Shown here: one piece after another, positions 1 to 11,572 of the stretch
Layout of the letters: every line of letters begins with the position of its first letter
Numbering within the stretch: position 1 is the first letter of the stretch
NCBI RefSeq assembly: GCF_022539505.1
Contig: NC_061514.1
Location: forward strand, 244,826,124-244,890,123
Direction of reading: 5' to 3'
From: Lolium rigidum
Lineage: Eukaryota; Streptophyta; Magnoliopsida; Poales; Poaceae
Length of the DNA stretch: 64,000 nt
Made by a program: the position numbers and the translations under genes
The notes under the pieces: model-generated
Seen by the model: the letters and a program-made list of their open reading frames with translations, nothing else
Database searches by the model: none
What the model was told of the DNA's origin: nothing

Positions 1-1950
1 TTCCTGTTGGCTTATATATGTGCATGAATTCAATTCATATGCTGTTGTTGCTTGTGGATTCAGCTCCCCACCAAGTACTGGTGGTTGATGTTGCTTATGA
101 ATCCTATATTGTTGCTCTTCCAGGTCTATGTGATTCCCAAGCCTGTGTTGGTGCATAATCTTGCTGTCTCCAGCACTTGCTAATGCTTGAAGTGATCCAT
201 TGGATCATATGCAAGTGTCTGGTGCATTGTTAACTTGTGTATTTCATTTATCTGTGTTGCCTTGTTTTATTGAGTGGATAAATGATGTGAACTGCTTAGC
301 AGTGATGATCTCATGGATGGATTTATGAAGCTAGAGGGATGCCAACCATTGGTCGGGTACCCTAGCTCATGCTGAACCCTTTTGGGTGATGATGTGCTTC
401 TCCAGTGGGCTTTTCTATGTGGCTAGGTAGCTGTTGTGACCCTAGCAGACTTAGCCTGCTAGTTATGGTTGCTCCTATCTCTAGTGTATGCTTCTGTGCA
501 ATATTCCTGGTGGTCATCCATGGGCTGCTAGGATATTTAATGTTGAGATGATACTGGACAGATTAATGTCCATAGTCTGATGGCTTAACTAGTTGTAGGT
601 GCTTGGTGAATATGGATGACTAGATAGGTTATGCTACTGTGTTTACATAATCATTGTTCCCTTGGTGATTTCCTTCTAGCTAACTCTCTTGTTTGCTGGC
701 ACCAAATGGCTTGACAGCCAAGTGATGATACAAACTGGGTTTTCTACACTTCTTTGCTTTTGTGATGCATGTATATGCTTATTTATGAGCAAAACATGTG
801 CTTGCTCATGATCACATGTGTATACCTCAGTCCAGCTCCTAGATTAGTTTGCTGATGTAGAGGATTTGCTTCTGGTGGGTGATCAAAGCTTGCCCTGCTC
901 CTCCTGCTGGCTTATGATGATCTATCCCTTGTGGCTTGCTCAATAGCTCAGTTCCCGATGGAACTATTCTGGATGATTTGGTGGTTTTGGATAGGTTGAA
1001 TAGCTCTGGTTGTTCTTCCTGTTCTTGATGTTCTTACCCTTGTGATGCTCCTGTCGATGGAATCATAGGGTTTGCTGGTGAAAAGGTTTTATGCCCGCCC
1101 TCTCCTCACTTCCTTGGTCGACAGCAGTGCATTTCCTGGGGTCCTCTCCCCTGGTGTGTGTGTGCTAATGAGGCATGCAGCTATCCTTGTGAGCTGCCTG
1201 TGTGTGCATGTCTTGTAAATTGGGCTTTGGCATGCTCAGCTCGGCAGAGTTGATATTATCCTCTCCATTGCCTCATTATTTCACTAACCTGCCAAGTGGC
1301 TTTGCCACTTGGCCTAACTCTTGTTTTATTTTAATGTGTTTGTTTCCAGGGATGAATGAGATGATCAAGTGAAGATCAATCAAGTGGTGATCAAGCAAAT
1401 CATGAAGATTTACTTTAGTAGTTTAGGAATCTGTCTAAACTTGTAATTCTTTTGTTTTCACTTTTTATTTATCAATTTCAGTAATGTGTTGTAATATTTA
1501 TAATTCAATTTGGATATTGTAAATGACATTGTATTCTGTGTGTTAATCAATAAAGCTCAAGATTTTTTCTAATGAGCTTTGTTTATATATTCTATTGTTT
1601 TGTATTCTTATTTATCCAATTGTTTAAAGAATTATCCATATTTGAATTATAATATTCTTGATCTATGTTTGAATTTGAAATTCAAACATATCTTGTTTGA
1701 ATTCAATCATGCAACTTAAGTTGAGAAAGAGTTGTTCCCTTCTCTTCTCGAAAACCCTAAGTGATGACTAGATAGGTTCAAGTTTTTCGCACTCTCAAAA
1801 CCCTAATCCTGTGTGGTGTCGAGAGAGAAACTTGTCCCCCTTTGATGCAATTTTTCAATAAAAACGCGAAATTTCGCCAGATTTTACGATGCAATGCACA
1901 TCCCTTTCTAAATTCTACCCCTCGATCGTCTCTAAACCTGGGATATTACA
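1..1950 (+). mobile_element. 3' part of a very long LTR (family E), cut by the window start
   Basis: This stretch matches the last ~2 kb of the complete solo LTR at 51020-55965, ending in the same way (TATTACA preceded by a conserved ~70-bp block). It has no coding potential beyond chance. The element ends sharply at 1950 and the next bases, TAGGG, are the start of sequence that is uninterrupted at 22709 in the second copy of the flanking segment. It is therefore an insertion that came after that segment was duplicated. Whether it is a solo LTR or one end of a full element cannot be told from this window. Confidence 0.85.
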
Positions 1951-3935
1951 TAGGGCGTGGATGGATGTCTGCTCCTCCTTGGTCCCTCCCCTCCTTAAAT
2001 AGGCACTTTGGAGGTCGGTTTCGCAAACCGACGGAGCTAGGGGCCAAATATGCCCATCGAGCCTTCATAAATGTTGTTCCATTTGACGAAACGGAGCCAA
2101 CAGAGGTCCGTACGGCCGTACGGTACGGCGAGGTCTGCCCGTACTGATGGTCGCCAAGTCTTTTGTTGCTTTTGTATTTTGTTCGCTATTTCTTCACATG
2201 GACTCTGTTTTAGGTGCTCTTCGGCTCGTTGAACTCGTATGGACGAGGGCTACAAAACCATGACCTTAGAACTTAAATATAAGATGTTTGAAAAAAGTGA
2301 TCAAAATTTTACATCATTGGCATCATATTTCCTGACTGTTATTTGATTTTTATCCATATGAGGATTTAGAGCTTATGGTTATCCTCTTGAAAAGCTCGAG
2401 CTCATAAAAAACGGATTCCATGTGAAAAACTTGTTAAGTTTTTTAGTTATAACTTTTACCGTTTGCAACACTTAGGGAGGTTCCCTCCACCATCTACTTG
2501 GTAGTTTGTCCTTGTTTAGTTTTTAAGATTACTACTTGTCGTTATCATTAAAAAAAATCGGTTTCATCTTAATTGGAGTTTGCATGCTGATATTATAGTT
2601 TTGATTTTGGTTGTCTATAGTTTTCCGAGGTCTGGTAGTACCGATGTGGCTAGCGGTGGTACTGACCCTTTCTAGGAGCGGCACTATTGGTCTCCGTCCC
2701 ACGGTAGTGTGGTACTGATGGAGTCTTTGCAGTACTACCGCTTGTCGTTAGTAGAAGTCGTACCACACTCACTCACGTGCCACTACCACTAAGGGTTGCC
2801 ACCACCATGGTATAGGGTTTAGTAATATGCCCGTAGTGGCCTAGAAGCACCACTCTTTTTTGATGAGCTACCATTGGTGCATTACCAATAGTAATACCTA
2901 GTACGTATTCACCAATTTCGAAGGCAATAGTAACACCGAGCGGTACTATCGTCCGACTATTTAAGGGGTCTTCTTCTACAAAGGTTCCCCATCCGTTGTG
3001 CTCCCCCCCCCCTCCAAAGGAGATTAAGATAGGAATTTTCGGCAATCAATATCTTCTCTTAGTGATGGAATCCATTGGAACAGGACCTTGGTGGAATTTG
3101 GCATTCTCCTCCTTTCTTCTTCATCTCATATTCTTACATAGAATTAGTTTATTTGGTGGGATTTGGGATAGGACTTGAGCACTTGTGTTCCCACCATTGA
3201 CATGTTTGAATTCTCATAGAGGATCCACATGAGTGAAAGTTTGTGAGCTTATTTCTCTTGGATGCTTGCACCTAGATACTGTTCCTCTCGGTTTTCGGAA
3301 CCCAAGAAGTTTGGTGTTACCACATACCTCAATCATTGTGGTGTGAAGCTCTATGTAATTCTTGTGAGCCTCTAATTAAGTTGTGGAGATATCTTCAAGT
3401 TTATAAAGATGGGCTTACCTTCCGTTTAAAACTTACAAGCGAAGTACATGGGAGTAGTTTGTGATGTCGGAATCATGAAAGATGAAAACGAAAGATGAAA
3501 ACGAAATTACGACTAGGTTGCCATTTCTCCACTTGCTTATGTGTTTGACGTGAAGTTGATGATTTGATATTTGGTTTTGCCTTTACACAATTTCGAGTCT
3601 AAGTTGAAAAATGAACATTTTGTGTTTACCAAATCAGTTTATGAAAAGCTCGACAAACGATTAGTAGATCTCGTGAAACTCCGAATATCTTGTTAAAAAA
3701 ATAAAGAATTGCAGAACACTATTTCATAAAGCTACTAACTGAAAGTGTTCCTTATCAGACAACTCGAGGCCATGAAACTGATCACTACATATTGGCATAC
3801 CGATGAGACGGACCCCACTTGTCAGAGTCTCAATCTGCCGTTGTGAGTTGCTATTGGGCTGAGGCGCTGATGATTGGGCACCTTAGAGATTTGAAAGTAC
3901 AGGTCACGATTGCATCCCGCTTCAGAAGATCCTAG

Positions 3936-5375
3936 CTAGCAGCCTGAATGAACTGTCAATGGCAAATGTTGTTGCTGATCCATTAAGTTTGGCTGGGCGG
4001 CTCTGAAATCGACTCTAGGGGGAGGCAAACTCTCAAACAGGCAATCCTTGATGTTCCTAAGGACTCCCCTATCGTAAGGATTGGGGGAACTCCGATACCG
4101 TTCTTTGTGCCTCTCATGGCTAGTCTGCAGCAGCAAAGTCCAGGAGAACAATAATTCATCAGCCAGTTATTAGTTCCTTGAACAAGATCGCATACAGACC
4201 ACACGAAATTTCACATGTACCTGGTTCTTGGCTGCAAGGAAGACATGGTAGGGAAGGAGGCAAGCAAGGAGCCAGAAAGCCACGGAACTGAACGCCGCCA
4301 GAGCAACCATTTCAGGCCGACTTCTCAGCAAACCAAGAAACCCTGCACCGGCAGCAGCATCCAGCTGCACTCTAATTCTTCTCACCGAGAACACTAAGGT
4401 CAAAGCGTAGAACGCCAGAGCCAGGGTTATCAGCAGCAGGTACAACCTGTAGTTTCTCTGGACAAACAGCAACAATATTCAGACATTCTCAAAGGGAACG
4501 CCTAAGCAATACAGTATAAGCTGCACTTTTACCAGCCCTATGCACTGGCCTATCCAGGGGCAGTGGTGATCGAACTTGTCCACACAGTTGTCACATATGG
4601 CACAGTGGGAGCTCCTCGGAGCACGGAAGATGTCGCAGATTCGGCAGTACTTCTGCTTCCACTCGACGCCGTCGATGACGATGAGCCGGCTCCCAGTTCT
4701 TCTGACGGTGCTCGTGCCAGCTTCTTGTGACGGTAAAGGCCGGTTTCTTGGTATGATCCCCGGGTCTCTTGTTGCGGTCAGCAGCAGAGTCGCAATCACC
4801 TGTGAACGAACACAATCTATTATCACAAACGATCCAAATTGGAATAGCAGAGCCTGCAAGACATTCATGGTGGTGAAACTAACGGCTGCTGCCAGTCCCA
4901 TGGAGAATGCAGCAATCAGGATCGGATGCTTCGACGAAGGATCAACCACGTCGGCCAAGAAGATCCACTCTGAAAGAAGAACCGCTATGACCGTCAAGAT
5001 GAGGCCTCGCGGATCAGGTCCAAAGACCATACGTCCATCCAGGAAAAACACCTGTATTCCATGGCAAAACACGGAAATCCATGCATCAATATTCATGAAA
5101 AGAGCGGGCATTTTTCCTCACAAAAGAAATCGTACGTTTTTCCCGGGCCAGACTTGGTACACGGTGATCGGCGACGATGAGATCGGCAGGCTTTCCGGTG
5201 ACGATCTCCCTAAGCAAGACGGGATCAGAAATCTCCAATGTTTTGTAACTGCATCCTTCAGACCGCACACTGCCATCGAGCAAGATGTGTCGTCAGGCTG
5301 TTCGGTGCGCACTTGGCGTTGTCGGCCCTGTTGACGACTTTCATGAATTGGGCTTTGGTGATCAGTGGAATCCAT
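3936..5375 (-). CDS. DHHC-type protein S-acyltransferase, copy 1 (five exons)
   Basis: Predicted palmitoyltransferase, 366 residues. Exons on the minus strand: 5136-5375, 4884-5051, 4533-4799, 4221-4457, 3936-4124. All four introns are 75-96 nt, start GT, end AG and are phase 0, so the exons join without a break. The Cys-rich domain ends in DHHCPW (DHHC at residues 213-216), where the cysteine carries the acyl group transferred to target proteins. Four hydrophobic segments (about 97-116, 122-145, 230-250, 275-300) flank it, as expected for a membrane enzyme with the active site facing the cytosol. After the fourth segment come TSHE (305-308), in place of the usual TTxE, and NPYDRG (319-324). 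The N-terminal 65 residues are polar and least certain; a downstream Met is possible. The paralogue at 24679-26124 has the same structure. Target proteins and compartment cannot be read from sequence. Confidence 0.87.
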
Positions 5376-6196
5376 GAAGCAGTTCCTGGTTCCAAGATTT
5401 GGAGGAAGCTATTGGAAGTTAGATGGAGCAACTGTCTTTGTTTTCGAACCATAGAAGGAGAAACTGCCGCAGGAGCACAAGTTCAGTTCGTGCGCGAGGA
5501 AGTTACTCTTCCATTGTTTTTTTCGAGGGTCTCTGAATTACTGACTGCCAAGTCTACTCCTTGACTGAAATTTCACCTAGCTATCAAGTAAATTGCAAAA
5601 ATACAGGACATAACGATATGCACGCATTCCTCTATATCACCTCTGTTTCGTTAGAACTCAGTCTCCTAATATTTCTTGAACATTTGGTCACTCAAATCAT
5701 CTTTAACAACAATTCATAACACAGTGGAAGCATTCAGTTAATTGTATTCAAAATATTCATGCATTCGATGATAAACACAATTCATACATTAGCCAATCGT
5801 CTGTGCCACGAGTCAAGAGCTACACGTGCATAAAACATAAGAATTACCCTAGCTAGCTACATCCTAGTGCCTTCTGCAAAAAAAAGTTTGCAAGAAGACA
5901 TGTCAGATCTCTAAATCCTTCATGTATTATACAATTGTCTAATGCCAAGAACCAGACGCACATAGAACGTAAAAATAATACTCTATATCCTAGTTACACA
6001 ATACATCTCAGTGCCTTCTGTGACCGAAAAACTTGCAAGAAGACATCGTCATATCTCTAAATCCTTTGTATATTCCTGATTACAAGGTGCTGCGACGCGG
6101 CAAGACGACCTTATGGCTGCTTCTCCTTCTCGATCCACGTTAGTACCAGCGGGGACTTCTGGCTGCTGGCGAGTCGGTGACCGCTGCCTTCACTGA
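5376..6196. other. Spacer between S-acyltransferase 1 and gene H1
   Basis: AT-rich, no credible coding sequence. It holds the upstream region of the S-acyltransferase gene and the downstream region of gene H, both on the minus strand. Short phrases repeat within it (for example 'cttgcaagaagacat' style blocks near 5890 and 6037). Most of it is also present at 26125-26888. Confidence 0.6.
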
Positions 6197-6904
6197 TCAC
6201 TGGTGCGACGAGGACGGCATCTTCTTCACCTGATCCCTGGCGACGCGCACGCCGCGGAAGGGGTTGTCGCGCGGGAAGCCGCCGTTGTACATGACTTCCA
6301 AGTAGCCGTCCTCTGCATCGGAGACGACTACGGCGCTGAGCATGATAAAGATTCGCACGCCCCTAGGCGTCGTCCCCGTCGGCGTCCGCACGCGCACCAT
6401 TGTTCCTTTCTGGATGGGCTCGGAGTCGCTCGAAGACGTGACAAGTGGTGGCGTTGTTCGGGAGATCGGCGCGGATGACTTCTTGGTCGCCGCTTCGGCC
6501 GGCTTGTGCGACACCGGCAGGAACGGGTTCTTCTTCGCAGCTCCGGCTCGCTCGTCCAGGATCGGCGCAGGCGGCTTCTGGATTCTTCCGTTGGTGACGC
6601 CGGAAACCTTCATGGCGAACGGCATCAGCGGGTCTCGGCGCTTCGGGGCAGTGCATCTCGGTGTAAGTTCTCCCAGCGGAATAGCCTGAAGCTTCACGAT
6701 GGCCGCCGCGGCTGGCTTGCGGGGGATCGGCGTGGACGACTTCTTCTGGATGACTGCTGCTGCTGCGTTGGGGATGGGCGGTTGAGGAGATGATTTCTTC
6801 ACGATTCGCCCTTTCGCGACGGCGGTGAGCTTCCGACGCCGATCGAGCTCGCGGTGAATCTCGCGCAGGGCGGCGGACGGGCGCTTAGGCATGAGAGCAG
6901 GCAT
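6197..6904 (-). CDS. Gene H1: unrecognised basic protein with a Tudor/SH3-like C-terminal segment
   Basis: Predicted 235 residues from the ATG at 6904; the same ATG is kept in copy 2. I do not recognise the family. The N-terminus (MPKRPSAALREIHREL) is a charged, probably helical stretch. The middle (about 30-160) is low-complexity, rich in Ala, Pro, Lys and repeated KKSS-P and KP motifs. The last ~70 residues (165-235) look like a small beta-barrel: KGTMVRVRTPTGT, then hydrophobic strands, an acidic turn (SDAEDGYLEV) and MYNGGFPRDNPF. This resembles Tudor/SH3-like folds by pattern only. Both copies stay open over this length despite an in-frame 17-codon difference, which suggests a real protein. 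It lies head to head with G, 358 bp apart, so a shared promoter is possible. A chromatin or nucleic-acid role would be speculation. Confidence 0.6.
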   Translation of the reverse strand: MPALMPKRPSAALREIHRELDRRRKLTAVAKGRIVKKSSPQPPIPNAAAAVIQKKSSTPIPRKPAAAAIVKLQAIPLGELTPRCTAPKRRDPLMPFAMKVSGVTNGRIQKPPAPILDERAGAAKKNPFLPVSHKPAEAATKKSSAPISRTTPPLVTSSSDSEPIQKGTMVRVRTPTGTTPRGVRIFIMLSAVVVSDAEDGYLEVMYNGGFPRDNPFRGVRVARDQVKKMPSSSHQ

Positions 6905-7262
6905 GGCGATGGATTCAGCAAACACGAACTTTGGGAGGAGTGAATGGATCGTTCGGAACTTTGGGGGCGGTCGCAAGGACTATATGGATCGAGTGTCACC
7001 AAGTTGGTATCGGAAAAGGAAAGCGTAGGAACCAAGCAGATGGCCCGATTAGTTTCGGTAATCATCATCTATGGCATCGGTTTTGGTAATACAAGGCGTC
7101 GGTCTTTGTGGCCTAGGAACAGTGGAACACTACGCGGCGTCGAAGGCCCGAGTCCGATACGAGGTAGGACTGTAGGAGTCTTTCCAGCACATATGGCACT
7201 TCGCGCCGTCGTCCCACCGAAGAAACCATGCGCAGGCTCCGCCGCGAGCTAGAGAGCCAGAG

Positions 7263-7586
7263 ATGAGGGTCGCCACTCGCCAAGAACAAGTCCCCGAAGC
7301 CGCCGCTGGGCCACAAAGAGAAGCCGGCGATGCTGCCCGCCGGAATCGCGCTCGGACGCCGACCGGTCACTCGTTCGCAACCGCTGCTTCCCGTTTCAGC
7401 AACGATGCAGTAGTGGCACGGGCGGACTTGCGGGCGCGCTCTGTCTCCCGTTCGCGCCACGACGCGGCAACACCACAACCCGGAATGGTCATCAAGAAAC
7501 CGTCCAGCCCGTCGGAGTCCATCAAGATGGGCGATCAGGTGCTGGTCCGCACGCCGGTGGGGAACCTGCCCGCGAAGCCAGGTCCT
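7263..7586 (+). pseudogene. Gene G1: 5' part, interrupted by gypsy element A
   Basis: Reading frame of 108 codons whose last part (KMGDQVLVRTPVGNLPA) resembles the KGTMVRVRTPTGT segment of gene H, so G may be a diverged, divergently transcribed paralogue of H. The frame is cut at 7586 by gypsy A. Beyond that element, from 19497, one frame reads VLVMWLSIDVVSTNEDKNY, which aligns loosely with the next part of H (VRIFIMLSAVVVSDAEDGY). It is in a different frame from the left part, so an additional 1-nt shift seems present. The N-terminal half is Arg/Ala-rich and GC-rich and not conserved in frame with copy 2. A non-coding promoter region is an alternative reading. Confidence 0.4.
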
Positions 7587-7645
7587 TGATAGACTATGCT
7601 ACTACTAGATCACTCAGGAATAAACACACACATGGATTTCAGTAT

Positions 7646-10600
7646 ATTTTTTTTTTTTAGAGAAAAAGGGGCATGCCCCCGGTTCCAATATATTGAAACC
7701 AAACATCTCAGTCTTACAGCATTTTCCAACAGTTTAAAACCTTACACATCAAACTCCTCGCAGGGGGAACCTTACTTATTACAACTCCAGACAACACACG
7801 AGAGAGCCAAACACATAGAACTAAACCACCAGAAGAACACAGGAAAAGTCACTGCCTCCCCATGACCTGAAAGCAAGCTCCATCTCCCACCAGGACCAGG
7901 TCGTTTGCATCCAGAGTTCTTGCCAAATCTTCCGCAGTCATTAGCATTGGGCCCATTCCTCTCGCATTGTTTCTGTCACAAACCTCCAGAGTAGTTCTTG
8001 CCTTCTTCTGTGGAATCACCCAGGATCCGGCCACAATATCATTGGTGGCAATCTGGCCACTCCTTCCAACCTGTTCATCAGGCCAATCAACCCTTCTTTT
8101 TCCTCCTCTTTCAACAGGATTTTCCACTGAGCACAGTTGTTTAGCAAGCGTCTCCACAAAACCTGCATGCCAAACCATTGTACCCGATTGAAAACATGGT
8201 GATTTCTGGTAATCCAGATAGCCCTCAAAACAGCAGCAAAAATCATATTGCATTTTTTATATTTCTTTCTATTAGCCCACAAAGCAGCAACATCATGTAC
8301 ATTTGAGATATTCAAATTTAAACCCAGAGCACCTAAAACCCTTTCCCACATGTTAGCAGCAACAACACAATCAAAAAACAAATGTTGACATGACTCAATT
8401 TCGTTGCAAAACACACAAGTCAGATCATCAACATTCTGTCTTTTGACCAAATTATCTCTAGTGAGAAGCTTATTATGGGAAAGCAACCAAAGGAAGAAAT
8501 GAATTTTTGGGGGCACTTTTATTTCCCAAACACAGTGAATATCAATGGTTTGGATCCCACCAAAATTAACCACAGCATATAAGGACTTAACACTATAAAC
8601 CCCATTTGTTGCCCATTTCCAAATCAAACAATCTTTAGAATCATTTAAACAGAGAGTTTGTGCAATTTGCTGAATCTCCAGCCATTGCAACATAAGCTTG
8701 TGGTCAAAACACCTTCTAAAAGTCATTTTCAGAGAAGTACCATCCCACAGATCAGCAATAGTCTTATTTTGCTCATTAAGCAGGAAATAAACTTCCCAGA
8801 ATTGAATAGCTAGAGAGCAAGACCCAAACCAATGGTCTTCCCAGAACTTAATAGTTCTACCATTACCAACTTTCCACATATAACCCATCTTAGCAGCCTT
8901 GGCAGCCCAAAGCACCCCTTTCCAAAAGGGGGAGGCCCCATGATCAGAACAAGAGAAAATATTAGGGTTATTCACCTCATATTTGCTATCTACTATCTGT
9001 TTCCAGATTTTGTTATCATCCAGGTGATATCTTTTAATCCAGGAAGCTAAGAGGCAAATATTCATCTCTGATAAGTCAGGGATACCCAAACCTCCATACT
9101 CCTTTTTCCTAGTGACCAAACCCCAATTAGCTAGGTGGTACTTATGGTGCCCCTCATAATTATCCCACAGACAGTGAGCCATCTGAGAATTAATCAGAGT
9201 AATAGCCCATTTGGGGAATTTAATCACACTAAGCAGATAAATTGGAATACTGGCCAACACACTTCTAACCAGTTCTAGCTTAGCAGCATGATTAAGAAGT
9301 TTGCCTCTCCAACCAGCAGCTTTCTTAATAATTTTATCCACAACAGGTTGAATATCTTCTTTTTTAAGCTTACAGTAATGCAGAGGTACCCCTAAATACT
9401 GCAAGGGGAACTCACCCAACTTACAACTCAAAGTTTGAGCAAAAAGTTGTGCATCACCATCAAGAACATTAATAGGAACCAGATCACACTTATGAAAGTT
9501 AATTCTCATCCCAGACATATGTTCAAAACAGGCTAAAATCCACTTTAGATTAATGGCAGAAGACAAACTTTTTTCAAGGAAGAGTAGAGTATCATCAGCA
9601 TATTGCATACTGATGATGCCCCCCTCCCCATGCCTTGCATAAGGCCAGCAATCCTTCCACCAGAAGCAGCTTTATATAGAATTTTAGTAAAAACATCAGC
9701 CATAAAGTTGAAAAGAATGGGTGATATAGGATCACCTTGTCTAACACCCCTGCTAGTAAGGAAAAAATTGCTATTGCAATCATTAATCCTAACCCCAACA
9801 GAACCATTATACAGCAGACCCTCAATAATCCTCATCCACTTGGAGCTAAAGCCCCTCAACCTCATGACTCTAAGCAAAAAATCTCTATCAACCCTATCAT
9901 AAGCCTTTTCATAGTCTAGTTTAAAAATAAAACCAGTATTTCCACTATGAACAGCATCATGAATAACTTCATGGGCAGAGACCACACTCTCAAGAATAAA
10001 TCTTCCCTTAATAAAAGCAGTCTGATTAGGAGAAATGAGTTTCTCACTCACCACACCTAGCCTATTGGTAGCACATTTAGAGAAAATTTTGAAACTACAA
10101 TTAGTCAAAGCAATAGGTCGAAATTTCTGTATAGTTACAGCATCAACTTCCTTAGGAATCAAAGTCAACAGGGAGAAATTTAGCCTAAAAAGGTCAAGAT
10201 TTCCCTCATTCCAATCCTTAACCATATCCATGAAATCAGCTCTAATGAGCTCCCAGAAATGTTGATAAAATAAGAAAGAGAAACCATCTGGGCCAGGAGC
10301 ACCTTCAGCATAAGAGCCAAAAATAGCATCCTTTATCTCTTTCTCAGTAAAAGGTGCATCAAGCATATCATTATGATTCTGTGACACCATATCATCTGGG
10401 TCCCAGAAATCATCAACTATATCAACATCAAGACAAGGCTCTTTACAAAACAAATTCTTATAGTACTTAACAGCAATATCCAGCATACCTTTGTTATCCT
10501 CCACCATACCTTCATCACCTTGCAACTGACAGATTTGTTTCTTTCTTCTTCTTTGATTAGCTAAGAATGAAAGTAAGAAGTGTTACGATCACCTTCCAAG

Positions 10601-11284
10601 ATATACCTTTCCCTGGATCTCTGTCTAGCTTTAATCTCCTCATTAGTCCAAATTTTAGTGAGCTCAACAGAAATATCTTTCATCCTTTTCTTAGATACAG
10701 GAGAAAGACACTGAGTTTCAGCAATGATATCAAGCAGATCATATTCAGCAACTAATTTTTGTTTGTTCTTCCTTTGAGCAGATTCAATATTAGCAGCCCA
10801 ACCTTTCAAACCTTTTCTAGTATTCCTAATTTTAAAGTTCCATCTGTCAATAGGTTTAATGAGATGACAAGGGGCTTGCCAAAATTTGGCAACCACCTGA
10901 TCAAAACCCTCAATGTTAAGCCACCACTTCTCAAATCTAAATTGCTTAGAAACAGGAACTTTCAAAGCCCCAGTATCCACAACCAAAGGAGTATGATCAC
11001 TCCCAATTCTAGCTTTTGAAGATAAGCTACTAGCGAGGAAGAGAGCATCCCAACAAGTAGTCACAAAAACTCTATCAAGCAAAGCCATAACCAGATTATC
11101 CTGATTATTTGCCCAAGAAAATTGCCTACTAGGGTTTTTAATTTCCATCAAACTAAATTTATTAACCCAATCATTAAAGAGATTGGCCCAGTGTTGGTTG
11201 ATGTTTCCAGTGTTTTTCTCACACTTTTCTCTAATGAGATTGAAATCACCCCCAACCAGGGTAGGACCATTCCAACAAGCCATA
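7646..11284 (-). mobile_element. LINE (L1-type non-LTR retrotransposon), 5'-truncated
   Basis: The insertion is bracketed by a 16-bp direct repeat, ACATGGATTTCAGTAT (7630-7645 and 11285-11300). Its 3' end, read on the minus strand, is an A-rich tail next to 7645, preceded by a ~350-bp 3' UTR. At the other end it begins inside the endonuclease domain, so several kilobases of 5' sequence never inserted. Target duplication, poly-A and 5' truncation together are the hallmark of target-primed reverse transcription. Confidence 0.95.
8016..11284 (-). pseudogene. LINE ORF2 remnant: endonuclease C-terminus, reverse transcriptase, zinc-knuckle tail
   Basis: Three open stretches follow one another on the minus strand. 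11284-10561 has the end of an endonuclease/exonuclease/phosphatase domain (GGDFNLI, SDHTPL). 10525-9603 has the reverse transcriptase fingers and palm (FRPIALTNCSFKI, RGVRQGDPISP). 9602-8016 begins with the catalytic YADD box and ends with a CVFCNEIESCQHLFFDC zinc-binding-like segment typical of plant LINEs. Frame changes near 10550 and in a G-run near 9620-9630 break the protein, so the copy cannot be autonomous. The missing N-terminus includes ORF1 and the first part of the endonuclease. Confidence 0.93.
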
Positions 11285-11572
11285 ACATGGATTTCAGTAT
11301 TTGGCTGGGGAATTACACACCCCCAGCTATGCCTTCTTGATTGGAAAGTGTTGGAGCTACAAGAGGCACGAGCCAGCCGGAACACAGCGGCGAGGGGAAT
11401 TAACCCGAATGCAAAAAAATGGGGAGCGCAGCCCTAGATCCTAGGCCTTATGGCCGGTACAGCCGTAAGACGATAAAACAAGTAAAGGTACTTTAGATGG
11501 GAGCCATCCGATGCTTGATCGACGGCTCTGGTAGCTTCCGACTAGTCTTCAGCAATGGAGTAGTGCTTGACA

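Larger units (their letters stand above)
1951..7500. repeat. Segmental duplication, copy 1 (partner 22709-28202)
   Basis: About 5.5 kb is present twice in direct orientation, with small indels and scattered substitutions. Similarity starts exactly at the end of the long LTR (1951 pairs with 22709) and runs through the S-acyltransferase gene, gene H and the start of gene G to 7500 (pairs with 28202), where the copia element begins in copy 2. The copy may have extended further left, because the sequence left of 1951 is a later insertion. The first ~1.9 kb (1951-3900) is non-coding and repeat-like, with short GGTAC-rich runs and a poly-C tract near 3003. Confidence 0.93.
7587..11572 (-). repeat. 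3' LTR of gypsy A, split by a LINE
   Basis: LTR sequence at 7587-7645 and 11301-11572 totals ~331 bp and matches the 330-bp LTR at 19167-19496 with only a few substitutions and a single-base indel. It starts TGATAG and ends TTGACA on the plus strand. The LINE at 7646-11284 separates the two parts. Confidence 0.93.

Noticed and set aside
4576..5334. 252-codon open frame on the plus strand across the S-acyltransferase
   Set aside because: It runs antisense to three exons and two introns of the well-supported minus-strand gene and shows no domain.
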